Shown: positions 49,583-60,000 of the stretch, piece by piece | Layout of the letters: every line of letters starts with the position of its first letter | Numbering within the stretch: the stretch's first letter is position 1 | NCBI RefSeq assembly: GCF_026151205.1 | Contig: NC_087075.1 | Coordinates: 9,968,303-10,028,302, forward strand | Source of the DNA: Bolinopsis microptera | Taxonomy: Eukaryota; Ctenophora; Tentaculata; Lobata; Bolinopsidae | Reading direction: 5' to 3' | Length of the DNA: 60,000 bases | Position numbers and translations under genes: made by a program | Notes under the pieces: generated by a model | Seen by the model: the letters and a program-made list of their open reading frames with translations, nothing else | The model's database searches: none | What the model was told of the DNA's origin: nothing

Positions 49583-50671
49583 CAAGCTAACTCCTCACTG
49601 TTACAAGCTAATTCCTCACTGTTACAAGCTAACTCCGGCACTGTTACAAGCTAACTCCTCACTGTTACAAGCTAACTCCTCACTGTTACAAGCTAACTTC
49701 TCACTGTTACAAGCTAACTCCTCACTGTTACAAGCTAACTCCGCACTGTTACAAGCTAACTTCTCACTGTTACAAGCTAACTTCTCACTGTTACAAGCTA
49801 ATTCCTCACTTTTACAAGCTAACTCCTCACTGTTACAAGCTAAACCCTCACTGTTACAAGCTAATTCCTCACTGTTACAAGCTAAATCCTCACTGTTACA
49901 AGCTAATTCCTCACTGTTACAAGCTAATTCCTAACTGTTACAAGCTAACTCCTCACTGTTACAAGCTAACTCCTCACTTTTACAAGCTAACTCCTCACTG
50001 TTACGAGCTAACTCCTCACTGTTACAAGCTAACTCCTCACTGTTACAAGCTAATCCCTCACTGTTACAAGCTAAATCCTCACTGTTACAAGCTAACTCCT
50101 CACTGTTACAAGCTAACTCCTCACTGTTACAAGCTAACTCCTCACTGTTACAAGCTAACTCCTCACTGTTACAAGCTAAATCCTCACTGTTACAAGCTAA
50201 CTCCTCACTGTTACAAGCTAACTCCTCATTGTTACAAGCTAATTCCTCACTGTTACAAGCTAACTCCTCACTGTTACAAGCTAAATCCTCACTGTTACAA
50301 GCTAACTCCTCACTGTTACAAGCTAATTCCTCACTGTTACAAGCTAACTCCTCACTGTTACAAGCTAACTTCTCACTGTTACAAGCTAACTCCTCACTGT
50401 TACAAGCTAACTCCTCACTGTTACAAGCTAACTCCTCACTGTTACAAGCTAACTCCGCACTGTTACAAGCTAACTCCTCACTGTTACAAGCTAACTCATC
50501 ACTGTTACAAGCTAATTCCTCACTGTTACAAACTAATTCCTCACTGTTACAAGCTAACTCCTCACTTTTACAAGCTAACTCCTCACTGTTACAAGCTAAT
50601 TCCTAACTGTTACAAGCTAATTCCTCGCTGTTACAAGCTAACTCCTCACTGTTACAAGCTAACTCCTCACC
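49583..50671. repeat. 21-bp tandem repeat, ~52 copies
   Basis: The unit is GTTACAAGCTAACTCCTCAC plus T, with scattered substitutions (AATTCC, AAATCC, CTTTTAC). Because 21 is a multiple of three, one stretch (50229-50606) is open and would encode 18 LLQANSS heptads. Stops in other copies and the absence of flanking splice or promoter signals argue that it is a satellite. Confidence 0.97.
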
Positions 50672-50885
50672 GCAGCAGAATGATAGGCTGAGCGCCGTGG
50701 ATTGCAATTGTGGATTGCGACAACTGATCTCCTTACCACTCGCCAAAAACGACTGCTGTCCGACAGCGACTCCTGTCCGAAACTGCTAATTTGGCTGTCG
50801 GACAAATGTCACCCAATCGTCCAGTAACGTGATCGAAGATTTTTTTCGCCGATAGTTTGACAGGGGAGCATTTGAACTCTTTGTC

Positions 50886-51005
50886 ATATTAGCGATCACA
50901 AGAGAAACGCCATTGTTGGACGTGAGGAGATCAGTGAGGACTCCTCAAACTACATATAATTAAATTGTAAATTCCTTCTGTAACGTCCTCAATAAATATA
51001 ATAAA
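50886..51005. repeat. ~110 bp dispersed repeat, copy 2
   Basis: Same order of blocks as 28074-28170 (AGAGAAACGCCATTGTTGGA and others) with small insertions. Copies 23 kb apart in the same orientation. Confidence 0.85.
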
Positions 51006-51084
51006 TTTGTAGTGTTTTAATTAGTTTAAAATTAAGGTGAAGATTCGTAATCAGGGTTACCCTGGATCGATGACTATTTCATAT

Positions 51085-51375
51085 TCGAAACCCTAACCCT
51101 CTAATCCGATCCCAACTCTAACTGAGTCTGAAGCACATGCTTAAACCCTAACCCTAACGAGAAATGAGACCAACTCCCTTATTTGGTCATATTACGTGAT
51201 CAATGCAGTTTTTCGCCGGATTCGATCGCCATGGGAGCATTTTAACCTTATTAATAGTATTATACCCTATTAATTAAACCCTATTAAACCCTATTATTAG
51301 TAATTATAACCCTATTATTATTAGTAATTATTAGTAATTATAACCCTATTAATAGTAATTATAATAGTATTATAT
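51085..51375. repeat. Telomere-like CCCTAA and CCCTATTA repeats
   Basis: AACCCTAACCCTCTAATCC and AAACCCTAACCCTAACGAG (about 51090-51160) are followed by irregular ACCCTATTAnTAATTATA repeats to about 51370. The first resemble interstitial TTAGGG telomere sequence. Confidence 0.75.
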
Positions 51376-51720
51376 GTCATATATTTGGCCGTGGGGGTGA
51401 TCTGGAATCACAAATCAGCTTTCAAAAATACATGGTCCATGGATCCAAATTGGTTTCAACTGTCAGGCCCAGGGGCCCCTTTAGAAACATCTTGAAGATC
51501 GAATGTAAAGTGATTTAGCACGCTTGTAGTCATATTTTAATGCCAATTAATAATTAATAAATGCAATTATCATTTTTAAACGATTAAAAATAAATTGTAT
51601 AGTATGAAATATAATTTTATGCACGTTGCATTTTTTGTATTTACTTTTAGGGCGGCTGGCTGTGGCATGCACGCTTTGCTAGCATTATAACTATTATATA
51701 TACTGATTATTACTATTATA

Positions 51721-51742
51721 TATACTGATCATGATCAGTATA
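51721..51742. repeat. 22-bp perfect palindrome
   Basis: TATACTGATCA followed by its exact reverse complement. Imperfect symmetry extends a few bases further. Confidence 0.85.
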
Positions 51743-52479
51743 GTAATAATGATATGAAAAGATTATGAAATCAGCTAGTAATATGCATAACAGTATTATA
51801 ACAAATATATAACAAATGCGCGTATTAACAGTCGGCCGCAAAATCTAAAAATGAATTGTAACATCTGTAAACTAAATTAAAACACGTGGTGGTCACTGGT
51901 CAGGCAATTTTGGGCAAGTTTCCATAAACGATATTTTATGATCGGCGCCGATAATCGCTTATTGAGCGCTTTTTCGGCGCTTTTTTTTTTAAAAACCGTT
52001 TACAATCGCTTTTTTTACGATTATAAACGGTTCAAAAAAAATCGCTTATAATCGACTATAATTGGTGTCATAATTCAAAAAAGCGCTTTTTTGAATTTAA
52101 AAGCGCTTATAAGCGCTTTTAAGCGCTTACTAGCGTCGCTGAGCGATTTGAAAGCGGTTTTCCAGTAGGATTGGCGCCAAAAACGGGTGGATAAGCGGTT
52201 GGCCGGATAAGCGATTCGTAGGCGCTTTTTTTGAACCATTTATAAGCGATTATAAGCGCTTATAATCGGGGTGCAATTTAGCTGTTTGTAAAGCGCAAAT
52301 AAAGCGCTTATAAGCGCTTTTAAAATTGAGTCAGGAAAACGCTATATTACATCTTATAACCGCTTATAATCGATTATAAGCGTTTTTTTAGAAATCGCTT
52401 ATTACGGCTAATTCATCGCTATTTCACCGCTTTTACCGCTTTTCCTATCATCCATGGCCAGGTGAGCAGGAATTAAAAA

Positions 52480-53560
52480 GCGCTTATAAGCGCTTTTTCG
52501 ATGCTGCTCCTAGCCTGGTCGGAACGGGGTAGTGCCCGGAATTTAAAAGCGCTTATAAGCGATTTCTCAATTCCCCTTAACCTGGTTGGAACTTTCATGT
52601 GCTTTTCTGAGCAACCTGGGGTGCACCGGCAGAGTCAGGATTTAAAAGCGCTTATAGGCGCTTATGATCGCTTTTCTACCACTTTTCCTATCACCCATGG
52701 CATGGGTTGGCAAGAATTATAAAGCGCTTATAAGCGTTTTTCAATGCTGCCCCTTAGCTGGTCGGAACGGGGGAGTGCCCGGAATTTAAAAGCGCTTATA
52801 AGCGCTTTTTCAATGCCGCCCCTAACCTGGTCGGAACGGGGTGGTGCCCTGAATTTAAAAGCGCTTATAAGCGCAATTCCCCTTAACCTGGTCGGAACTG
52901 GAGAGTGCCCACTTGCATGTGCTTTTCTGAGCAACCTGGGGTGCACCGGCAGAGTCAGGATTTAAAAGCGCTTATAGGCGCTTATGATCGCTTTTCTACC
53001 GCTTTTTCTATCACCCATGGCCTGGTTGGCAAGAATTATAAAGCGCTTATAAGCGTTTTTTCAATGCTGCCACTAACCTGGTCGGAACGGGGGAGTGCCC
53101 GGAATTAAAAAGCGCTCTTAAGCGCTTTTTAAATGCTGCCCCTAACCTGGTCGGAACTGGAAATCAGAGTGCCCGCTTATAAGTGCTTTTCTGAGCAACC
53201 TGGGGTGCACCGGCAGAGTCAGGATTTAAAAGCGCTTATGATCGCTTTTCTACCGCTTTTCCTATCACCCATGGCCTAGTTGGCAAGAATTAGAAAGCGC
53301 TTATAAGCGCTTTTTCAATGCTGCCACTAACTTGGTCGGAACGGGGGAGTGCCCGGAATTAAAAAGCGCTCATTAGCGCTTTTTTAATGCTGCGCTTATA
53401 AGCGATTTCTCAATTCCCCTTAACCTGGTCAGAACTGGAAATCAGTGTGCCCGCTTATAGTTATAAGTGCTTTTCTGTGCAACCTGGGGTCACCGGCAGA
53501 ATCAGGATTTAAAAGCGCTTATAGGCGCTTATGATCGCTTTTCTACCGCTTCTACTAAAT
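52480..53560. repeat. Left-arm spacer modules between GCGCTTATAAGCGC palindromes
   Basis: Four module types recur in order: CAATGCTGCCCCTAACCTGG with GTCGGAACGGGGGAGTGCCC; TCTCAATTCCCCTTAACCTGG; GAGCAACCTGGGGTGCACCG with GCAGAGTCAGG; and CTATCACCCATGGCCTGG. All share a CCTGG core. About four cycles are visible, and the right arm (56640-58030) holds the inverted equivalents. Confidence 0.85.
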
Positions 53561-53567
53561 CGCTCGC

Positions 53568-53913
53568 CCAAATTTTAAGGAAATTCTTGTGAAAAGGCCC
53601 TTTGGGGCATGAAAGTGATCTATATCGGTGTATTTTTGGACGCTGATTCCGAATCACCCCCCATGACGTAGGGTTAAAATGCTTCCCTGGAGAGTTATGG
53701 GCAAAAAACCGTTTTGGTCACGTGACAGGCTAGTAAAATACGAATTCGATTGTTTAGGGCCCGGGTTAGGGTTAGGCTTGTGGTAAGGGTTATGGTTAAC
53801 TTCGGGGTTATGGTTAGGGTTAGGGTTGGGATTAGGATTTATGTAAAACCGTTTTGTACGGCTGCAAAACCATAAAAACCAAAGTCACGTGAAATTTTTG
53901 GGCGAGCGAATTA
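53568..53913 (+). mobile_element. ~345 bp MITE with TTAGGG-like interior, copy 1
   Basis: It is bounded by TCGCTCGCCCAAATTTTAAG and the inverted end AATTTTTGGGCGAGCGA. It contains GTCACGTGACAGGC, TTAGGG-type repeats (about 53765-53840) and AAGTCACGTGAAA. An inverted copy lies at 55569-55917. Confidence 0.8.
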
Positions 53914-53916
53914 GTA

Positions 53917-55562
53917 AAAGCCGAGTTGGACTCCAATATATGGAACAAATATTTTACGAGTGTCACCCGTCAATTCTCGCAATCACATTCAACATTGCGC
54001 TTCGCTAACATTGACTCTTAAAATAATCGGATTGCTTTAATGTTTAAGTACCCGGGTTTTTACGCTTGCAGTGGCGCCCCACCTCCCGGTGACACAGAGG
54101 CGGTTCTTGTGCGAAAAAATGCTTGCAGCCTGGGCACGGATCTAAGCAATTTTATATTGGGTGTCAAAATATCTGACGTCGCGCGTCGCGTGGCAACATG
54201 AACACTGCGGGCGCGCGCACGAAGGCGAGTTGGTGCTTTTCTTTACTTGTGAAACAAGTGGCGCGAATTTTACCAGGGGACCCCAAGCTAGTATGTTCAT
54301 AAGCATAGCCTGGCGTAATTAAACCCTCTAAAACGCGCAAATAGGCGTGTTTATGCGATTTTACAATCAAATAATCAGATTTTACAATCTAACTCAGCGC
54401 GCGGCTCTTGTAGTGCATACGTCACTTCTTTTTTATTGTTAGTTGGCGTGCACGTGATCTTTTGCGCGGCTGTAATTGGTTCATAACGATCACGTGAATG
54501 CTAGTCCAATGAACATTTGCACTTTTTAGGGCGATGAAAGTCGTAATTCACTCAGCCCGAATAAAGATTTGGCGGAATGCAGAATGACAGGCTGAGCGCC
54601 GCCCAGTAACGCGAATTGTAAGCACCCTGTCACCCGATCTTGAGGTGACGTACGACACTTCGTTTAACAAACTAATTAAAACGTTTTCTGTTTCCCGCTA
54701 GGCTCATTGGACCAGGTGAGCTTGCATGCTTGTGAATGCGATTGTAAGTACAGCTGTACTGTAGTTTATACCTAATTACCCCTACTGCAGAAACTGCAAA
54801 GTGCGGGAAATTTTGGGAACCAATATATGGTTGCCAAAATCGATGGAGGGTTGGCGGCTAGATCAAAGCTCAACGGCTCTGGATTAGGGGTGGACGATAA
54901 AACAAACTTGCTCAGATTTTAAAATTTTTTGTAATACTGTTTTCTAGAGACTGTGAGAATTTTCACAATACCAAATTTGTTATACCTTTTTGGAAAGATC
55001 AATGAGTTTCGCCTCACTAGCTGGGTGCCATTTGCTCTATCCAGAGCCCTTGCGCTTGCAGTAGCGCGCGCTCACTCAGTTCTTGACGTACTTGTGAAAC
55101 AAGCGCGCCTGAAGTGGCGCGAAAGCACATGGTTAGGTGAAGGGTGCCATATTTGATGGTGCGCGGCTTTTGGAGCAAAAGTAGATGTAAAGGTCGCGTA
55201 ATTTGACCAAATTCGTTGATTTTTGTCGTATTATTTCGGACACTTTCCTCGTAAGTTTATGAGTACAGAGTGAGCTCACCAATTTCTGTTGCAATCGGAG
55301 GTCGGGAAGGATACTCAATATCTATTTGTTTGAAGAAAATTGTGCTGGCCGAAATTAGCGCTAAAAAACTATCCTACTATACAGTCGGCACGCGCGGCTC
55401 ACTGTTGTTGGCGCACTACCTATCTGGATAGAGCAACGGCAGCACGAAGGCACATGGTTAAGTTAGGTGCAAAATAATCGAACATGCAGAAACTCTTAGC
55501 TTTATTGCATTGTATATCATGTGTACGCTTATTTTTGTATAAAAACCGCGACCGGCTCTTGC
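53917..55562. other. Centre of the foldback, no gene recognised
   Basis: GC-mixed DNA with internal repeats: CTTGCAGTGGCGC / CTTGCAGTAGCGC (about 54067, 55045) and TTGTGAAACAAG followed by GCGCG/TGGCGCG (about 54246, 55090). AATGACAGGCTGAGCGCCG near 54583 matches 50680. No open frame has domain support. Confidence 0.5.
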
Positions 55563-55568
55563 TAATTC

Positions 55569-55917
55569 GCTCGCCCAAAAATTTCACGTGACCTTGGTTT
55601 TTATGGTTTTGCAACCGTACAAAACAATTTTACATAAACCCTAATCCCAACCATAACCCCGAAGCTATCCATAACCCGCGTACCTTAACCCAAACCCTAA
55701 CATGAGCCCTAAACAATCGAAATCATGTTTTACTAGCCTGTCACGTGACTAAAACGGTTTTTGCCCATGTAACTCTCCAGGGAAATATTTTTACCCTACG
55801 TCATGGCGGGTGATTCGGGATCAGCGTCCAAAAAATACACCGATTTAGATCAATGTCATACCCAAAGGTGAAAGGCCTTTTCACAAGAATTTTCTTAAAA
55901 TTTGGGCGAGCGATTTC
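55569..55917 (-). mobile_element. ~345 bp MITE, inverted copy 2
   Basis: Inverted and slightly diverged version of 53568-53913, with the same TCGCTCGCCCAAA ends and CCCTAA-type interior (about 55630-55715). Confidence 0.8.
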
Positions 55918-58900
55918 GTAGGAGCGATTCAAACGCGCAATCTGGCGCGGTTTATTTGTTGCAGTTTTACTATCTAATAAGTTATTATTGGTGAGATAGC
56001 TTGTAAAGTTTGGTTATTAAATAATCAAATTTTACAAGCTATCTCACCACGCCTGCACGCGCACGGCTTTACTAGCGTATATATACATTACTTTTTTCCT
56101 ATTGGTACTCAGCGTGCACTTGTTTTTATGTCCACGATTAATTATGAACAAGTACGTGAATGCTGGTCACGCACACACTAACTTTCAATGAGCACCGCAC
56201 TTTTTTCATGTTTCAGACGTCGTGATTCGCTCAGCCCGACTAGAGATTCCTTGGAATGACATAAACAGGCCTGTCATACTCGTTGACAGACTGAGCGTGG
56301 CCCAGCGCAATAATTTAATTTCATATACTATATTTTTCTTTTGCAAGTTCTGAATGTGAAGTGTGTATGACTGATGACGCAGCGCGTATCGACCGCCACC
56401 AGGACAACCACCACCATTAACAACATATAAATAAACGCTTGCAAGCGCTTTACAATTTCTGACAATTATTGTCGGAGAACTTTGCCGCGCCGTGCACTTA
56501 GCCTTCTTGCTTGGCTTCTAGATCGCCAGTCAAACAACTATGTTTAAATCCATGTTGATAAATGATAGATAAATCGGTAAAAACCAGAAATAAAAAGTGA
56601 TTGTAATCGCTTATAACTTATAACCGCTTTTCAAATCCTTAGGGGCAGCATTAAAAAAGCGCTTATAAGCGCTTTCTAATTCCTGCCAACCAGCCCATGG
56701 GTGATGGGAAAAGCGGTAGATAAGCGATCATAAGCGCCTATAAGCGCTTTTAAATCCTGACTCTGCCGGTGCACCGCAGTTTGCTCAGAAAAGCACATAC
56801 GAGTGGGCACTCTCCAGTTCCGACCAGGTTGAAGGGAATTGAGAAATCGCTTATAACTATAAGCGCTTTTAAATTCCGGGCACTCCCCCGTTCCGACCAG
56901 GTTAGGGGCAGCATTGAAAAAGTGCTTATAAGCGCCTTTTAATTCCGGGCACTCCCCCGTTGCGACCAGGTTAGTGGCAGCATTGAAAAAGCGCTTATAA
57001 GCGCTTTCTAATTCCTGCCAACCAGGCCATGGGCGACAGGAAAAGCGGTAGAAAAGCGATCATAAGCGCCTATAAGCGCTTTTAAATCCTGACTCTGCCG
57101 GTGCACCCCAGGTTGCACAGAAAAGCACTTATAAGCGGGCACTCTGATTTCTAGTTCCGACCAGGTTAAGGGGAATTGAGAAATCGCTTATAAGCGCTTA
57201 TTAATTCCAGGCACTCCCCCGTTCCGACCAGGTTAGGGGCAGCATTGAAAAAGCGCTTATAAGCGCTTTCTAATTCCTGCCAACCAGGCCATGGGCGATA
57301 GGAAAAGCGGTAGAAAAGCGATCATAAGCGCTTTTTAATCCTGACTCTGCCGGTGCACCCCAGGTTGCTCAGAAAAGCACATGCAAGTGGGCACTCTCCA
57401 GTTCCGACCAGGTTGAAGAGAATTGAGAAATCGTTTATAAGCGCTTTTTAATTCCGGGCACACCCCCGTTCCGACCAGGTTAGTGGCAGCATTGAAAAAG
57501 CGCTTATAAGCGCTTTCTAATTCCTGCCAACCAGGCCATGGGCGATAGGAAAAGCGGTAGAAAAGCGATCATAAGCGCTTTTTAATCCTGACTCTGCCGG
57601 TGCACCCCAGGTTGCTCAGAAAAGCACTTATAAGCGGGCACTCTGATTTCCAGTTCCGACCAGGTTAGGGGCAGCATTTAAAAAGCGCTTAAGAGCGCTT
57701 TTTTATTCCGGGCACTCCCCCGTTCCGACCAGGTAAGGGGCAGCATTGAAAAACGCTTATAAGCGCTTTATAATTCTTGCCAACCCATGCCATCGGTGAT
57801 AGGAAAAGTGGTAAAAAAGCGATCATAAGCGCCTATAAGCGCTTTTAAATCCTGACTCTGCCGGTGCACCCCAGGTTGCTCAGAAAAGCACATGAAAGTT
57901 CCAACCAGGTTAAGGGGAATAGAGAAATCGCTTATAAGCGCTTTTAAATTCCGGGCACTACCCCGTTCCGACCAGGCTAGGGGCAGCATCGAAAAAGCGC
58001 TTATAAGCGCTTTTTAATTCCTGCTCACCTGGCCATGGATGATAGGAAAAGCGGTAAAAGCGGTGAAATAGCGATGAATTAGCCGTAATAAGCGATTTCT
58101 AAAAAAACGCTTATAATCGATTATAAGCGGTTATAAGATGTAATATAGCGTTTTCCTGACTCAATTTTAAAAGCGCTTATAAGCGCTTTATTTGCGCTTT
58201 ACAAACAGCTAAATTGCACCCCAATTATAAGCGCTTATAATCGCTTATAAATGGTTCAAAAAAGCGCCTACGAATCGCTTATCCGGCCAACCGCTTATCC
58301 ACCCGTTTTTGGCGCCAATCCTACTGGAAAACCGCTTTCAAATCGCTCAGCGACGCTAGTAAGCGCTTAAAAGCGCTTATAAGCGCTTTTAAATTCAAAA
58401 AAGCGCTTTTTTGAATTATGACACCAATTATAGTCGATTATAAGCGATTTTTTTTGAACCGTTTATAATCGTAAAAAAAGCGATTGTAAACGGTTTTAAA
58501 AAAAAAAAGCGCCGAAAAAGCGCTCAATAAGCGATTATCGGCGCCGATCATAAAATATCGTTTATGGAAACTTGCCCAATTTTGTAAATTTATAACTTTC
58601 AGAACACAGATTCACGCTGAGTTTGTGGTGTGTATGGTGAATGATTACTAGTACTGGACTAGTCGTGTATGAAACAATGCTTTTCTATTTTCCAGTGACA
58701 GGATCGTAGCAAAACTACAAGCTGCATGGAAAGGCGAGGATGGGCATCATCAATCAGCTGAGTCTAATATTTCAAATACATATTGTACGGGTATCGCCCG
58801 TTAAATGTTTAAAGTTGCACTTCAATTTGCTTAAATTCCTATTACACAGCTTGCTTATCTTGTGTATAATATGAAAGACATTAAAGTGAAACAAATGCAC

Positions 58901-59438
58901 ACAGAGAGATCAATGGCGCGCCAGGTACAAATTTATAATCATGCATCGTCAATAACAAATAAGACACGATATATTCTGAAAAGAAGGTATATTTACAATC
59001 TAATTTACAATGCAACTCTTTGGTAAAATCTGATAATATTTTTAACGGTTCTGTCCATCATAAAATCGGAAAATTTTAATAGAATTCCATCCACAAATCA
59101 TAAGAACTTCTTTAGTTTATCTTGGAAATAAAATAGCAGATTTTCTAACATATTTAGACTTTCGAGACGAAAAATATTTTGTTATTATTAGTACACGATT
59201 CAAAAAATCATGCAAACTTGGCGATAACTTGTATATCAATTATTCATGCATGGATATTGGATACAGGGTATCAGTAATAAAGTTTCTGCTACCAGGCTAT
59301 ACTTAATTAAACCAGAATAATCAAACTTTATAAAGTTTCAAAGTATTTCTGTTCCAGTTATTACATACCACGGTGTGATTATCCAATCATCTAATTATAA
59401 GTAATCACCTAATATTTAATAATAACAAAGCGGGAAGA

Positions 59439-59507
59439 TTAGTGGAAGTACTGGTGGAAGTAAGCTTCGCGGTACCTCTGTTTCCTCTCAAGTTTCGGGT
59501 CTCTTAG
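59439..59507 (-). CDS. Probable last exon of an unidentified gene
   Basis: An acceptor (CTTTCAG|CTAAGAG) opens 22 codons, LRDPKLERKQRYREAYFHQY then FH, followed by a stop. It is highly charged and richer in GC than the surrounding AT-rich DNA, as expected of coding sequence. A nearby frame ending ATTAGATG|GTAAG (about 59887-59920) might be an upstream exon, but its phase would not give this reading. I do not recognise the family. Confidence 0.4.
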   Translation of the reverse strand, partial: LRDPKLERKQRYREAYFHQYFH

Positions 59508-59555
59508 CTGAAAGAAAGAAAAAGTTTAAATAATATGTACACTGTACACTGTACT

Positions 59556-59642
59556 CACTAATCACTATTTCACTATTTCATTATTTCACTATTTCACTAT
59601 TTCACTATTTCACTATTTCACTATTTCACTATTTCACTGTAT
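59556..59642. repeat. 8-bp TTTCACTA tandem repeat
   Basis: CTATTTCA repeated about ten times. Confidence 0.95.
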
Positions 59643-60000
59643 TTAGTACTGGTGTGTAAAATGATTGTTATGGCTGCTGATTTTAATAATATACATTAAA
59701 GCTGATAAAACTTTGGAGATTTTATCTGGCGATACAGAAAAATAATCTAAAAAATGTTCCATATAAGCATATAGACCGAAATGTATACTTAATTCGTAAT
59801 CTTGGACGAATTTTTTAGCAAATATTCTCAAAAAGTCAATTATCATTAATTATTAATTGTTTGTAAATGTCTTACTAAATTCTTACCATCTAATATTATT
59901 CCTGATGGTTTAGAATGCTAAAGACACATTAAGACAGGATATTATCATTATATTCCATGCTAAACTTCAAGAGAGTAACACTCTTACAATAAAGCAACAA

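Larger units (their letters stand above)
51910..58579. mobile_element. 6.7 kb foldback structure built of AAGCGCTTATAAGCGCTT repeats
   Basis: The ends TTGGGCAAGTTTCCATAAAC (51910) and its complement (to 58579) are inverted and continue inward through GATCGGCGCCGATAATCGC. The arms (about 51910-53560 and 56600-58579) consist of many copies of the self-complementary AAGCGCTTATAAGCGCTT separated by a few recurring spacer modules. The arms differ in module number (about 1.65 against 1.98 kb). Small frames such as LPLAWSERGSARNLKALIS are translations of the modules and not genes. The central 3 kb contains a MITE pair. No transposase was found, so non-autonomous foldback DNA is the best description. 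Confidence 0.88.

Noticed and set aside
52501-53108. Small proteins containing WSERGSARNLKALIS
   Set aside because: Repeated translations of foldback spacer modules, also found inverted in the other arm.
51910-58579. CRISPR-like array (palindromic repeat with regular spacers)
   Set aside because: The genome is eukaryotic, the spacers recur instead of being unique, the array is inverted on itself and there are no cas genes.

Overview
This is a window from the nuclear genome of a multicellular animal, most likely a marine invertebrate. It is AT-rich and dominated by introns, tandem repeats and mobile DNA. Coding sequence is carried by short exons with GT/AG boundaries. I cannot name the species. 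There are no bacterial or organellar features. Most long open frames are low-complexity or tandem-repeat artefacts, so the genes below were rebuilt by joining short exons by hand and checking phase, splice sites and family motifs.

Layout. (1) 832-4949, minus strand: the 5' part of a secreted or membrane leucine-rich-repeat (LRR) receptor gene. It has a signal peptide, a cysteine-rich N-cap, about ten LRRs over seven in-phase exons and the start of a C-terminal cap; the rest lies beyond base 1. (2) 4950-16330: mostly non-coding, with tandem repeats, hairpins, CRE/E-box-rich stretches and dispersed repeats. (3) 16331-22685, minus strand: 13 shared exons of a complete annexin body (426 codons, all phases consistent). 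(4) 22.9-46.7 kb: a very large 5' region of the annexin gene. At least six short ATG-starting exons (23.8, 24.4, 28.2, 38.9, 42.3, 46.6 kb) all end in phase 0 at a splice donor and can each join the first shared exon, so the locus looks like a multi-promoter gene with interchangeable N-termini. A purine 7-mer satellite, CRE/E-box arrays, a GC-rich island and a nested transposon lie in these introns.

(5) 32140-38396: a DNA transposon with about 1.29 kb terminal inverted repeats and only the C-terminal exon of a DDE_Tnp_4/Harbinger-type transposase. Its left repeat is split by a second, 3.0 kb nearly perfect palindromic element (32894-35899) with a TAT target duplication. (6) 41.7-45.6 kb and 49.6-50.7 kb: tandem arrays (32-bp, GA/CT, 21-bp). 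(7) 51910-58579: a 6.7 kb foldback structure whose arms are built from dozens of copies of AAGCGCTTATAAGCGCTT separated by recurring spacer modules; inside it lies an inverted pair of a roughly 350 bp MITE carrying telomere-like TTAGGG runs. (8) 59439-59507, minus strand: a probable last exon of an unidentified gene.

The two clear genes are separate in function: the LRR protein is an extracellular recognition receptor, and the annexin is a Ca2+/phospholipid-binding protein whose N-terminus, the usual site of isoform-specific partner binding, appears to be encoded by a swappable set of first exons. The most unusual signals are that exon cluster, the symmetric cassette insert in annexin repeat 1, and the two large nested palindromes.
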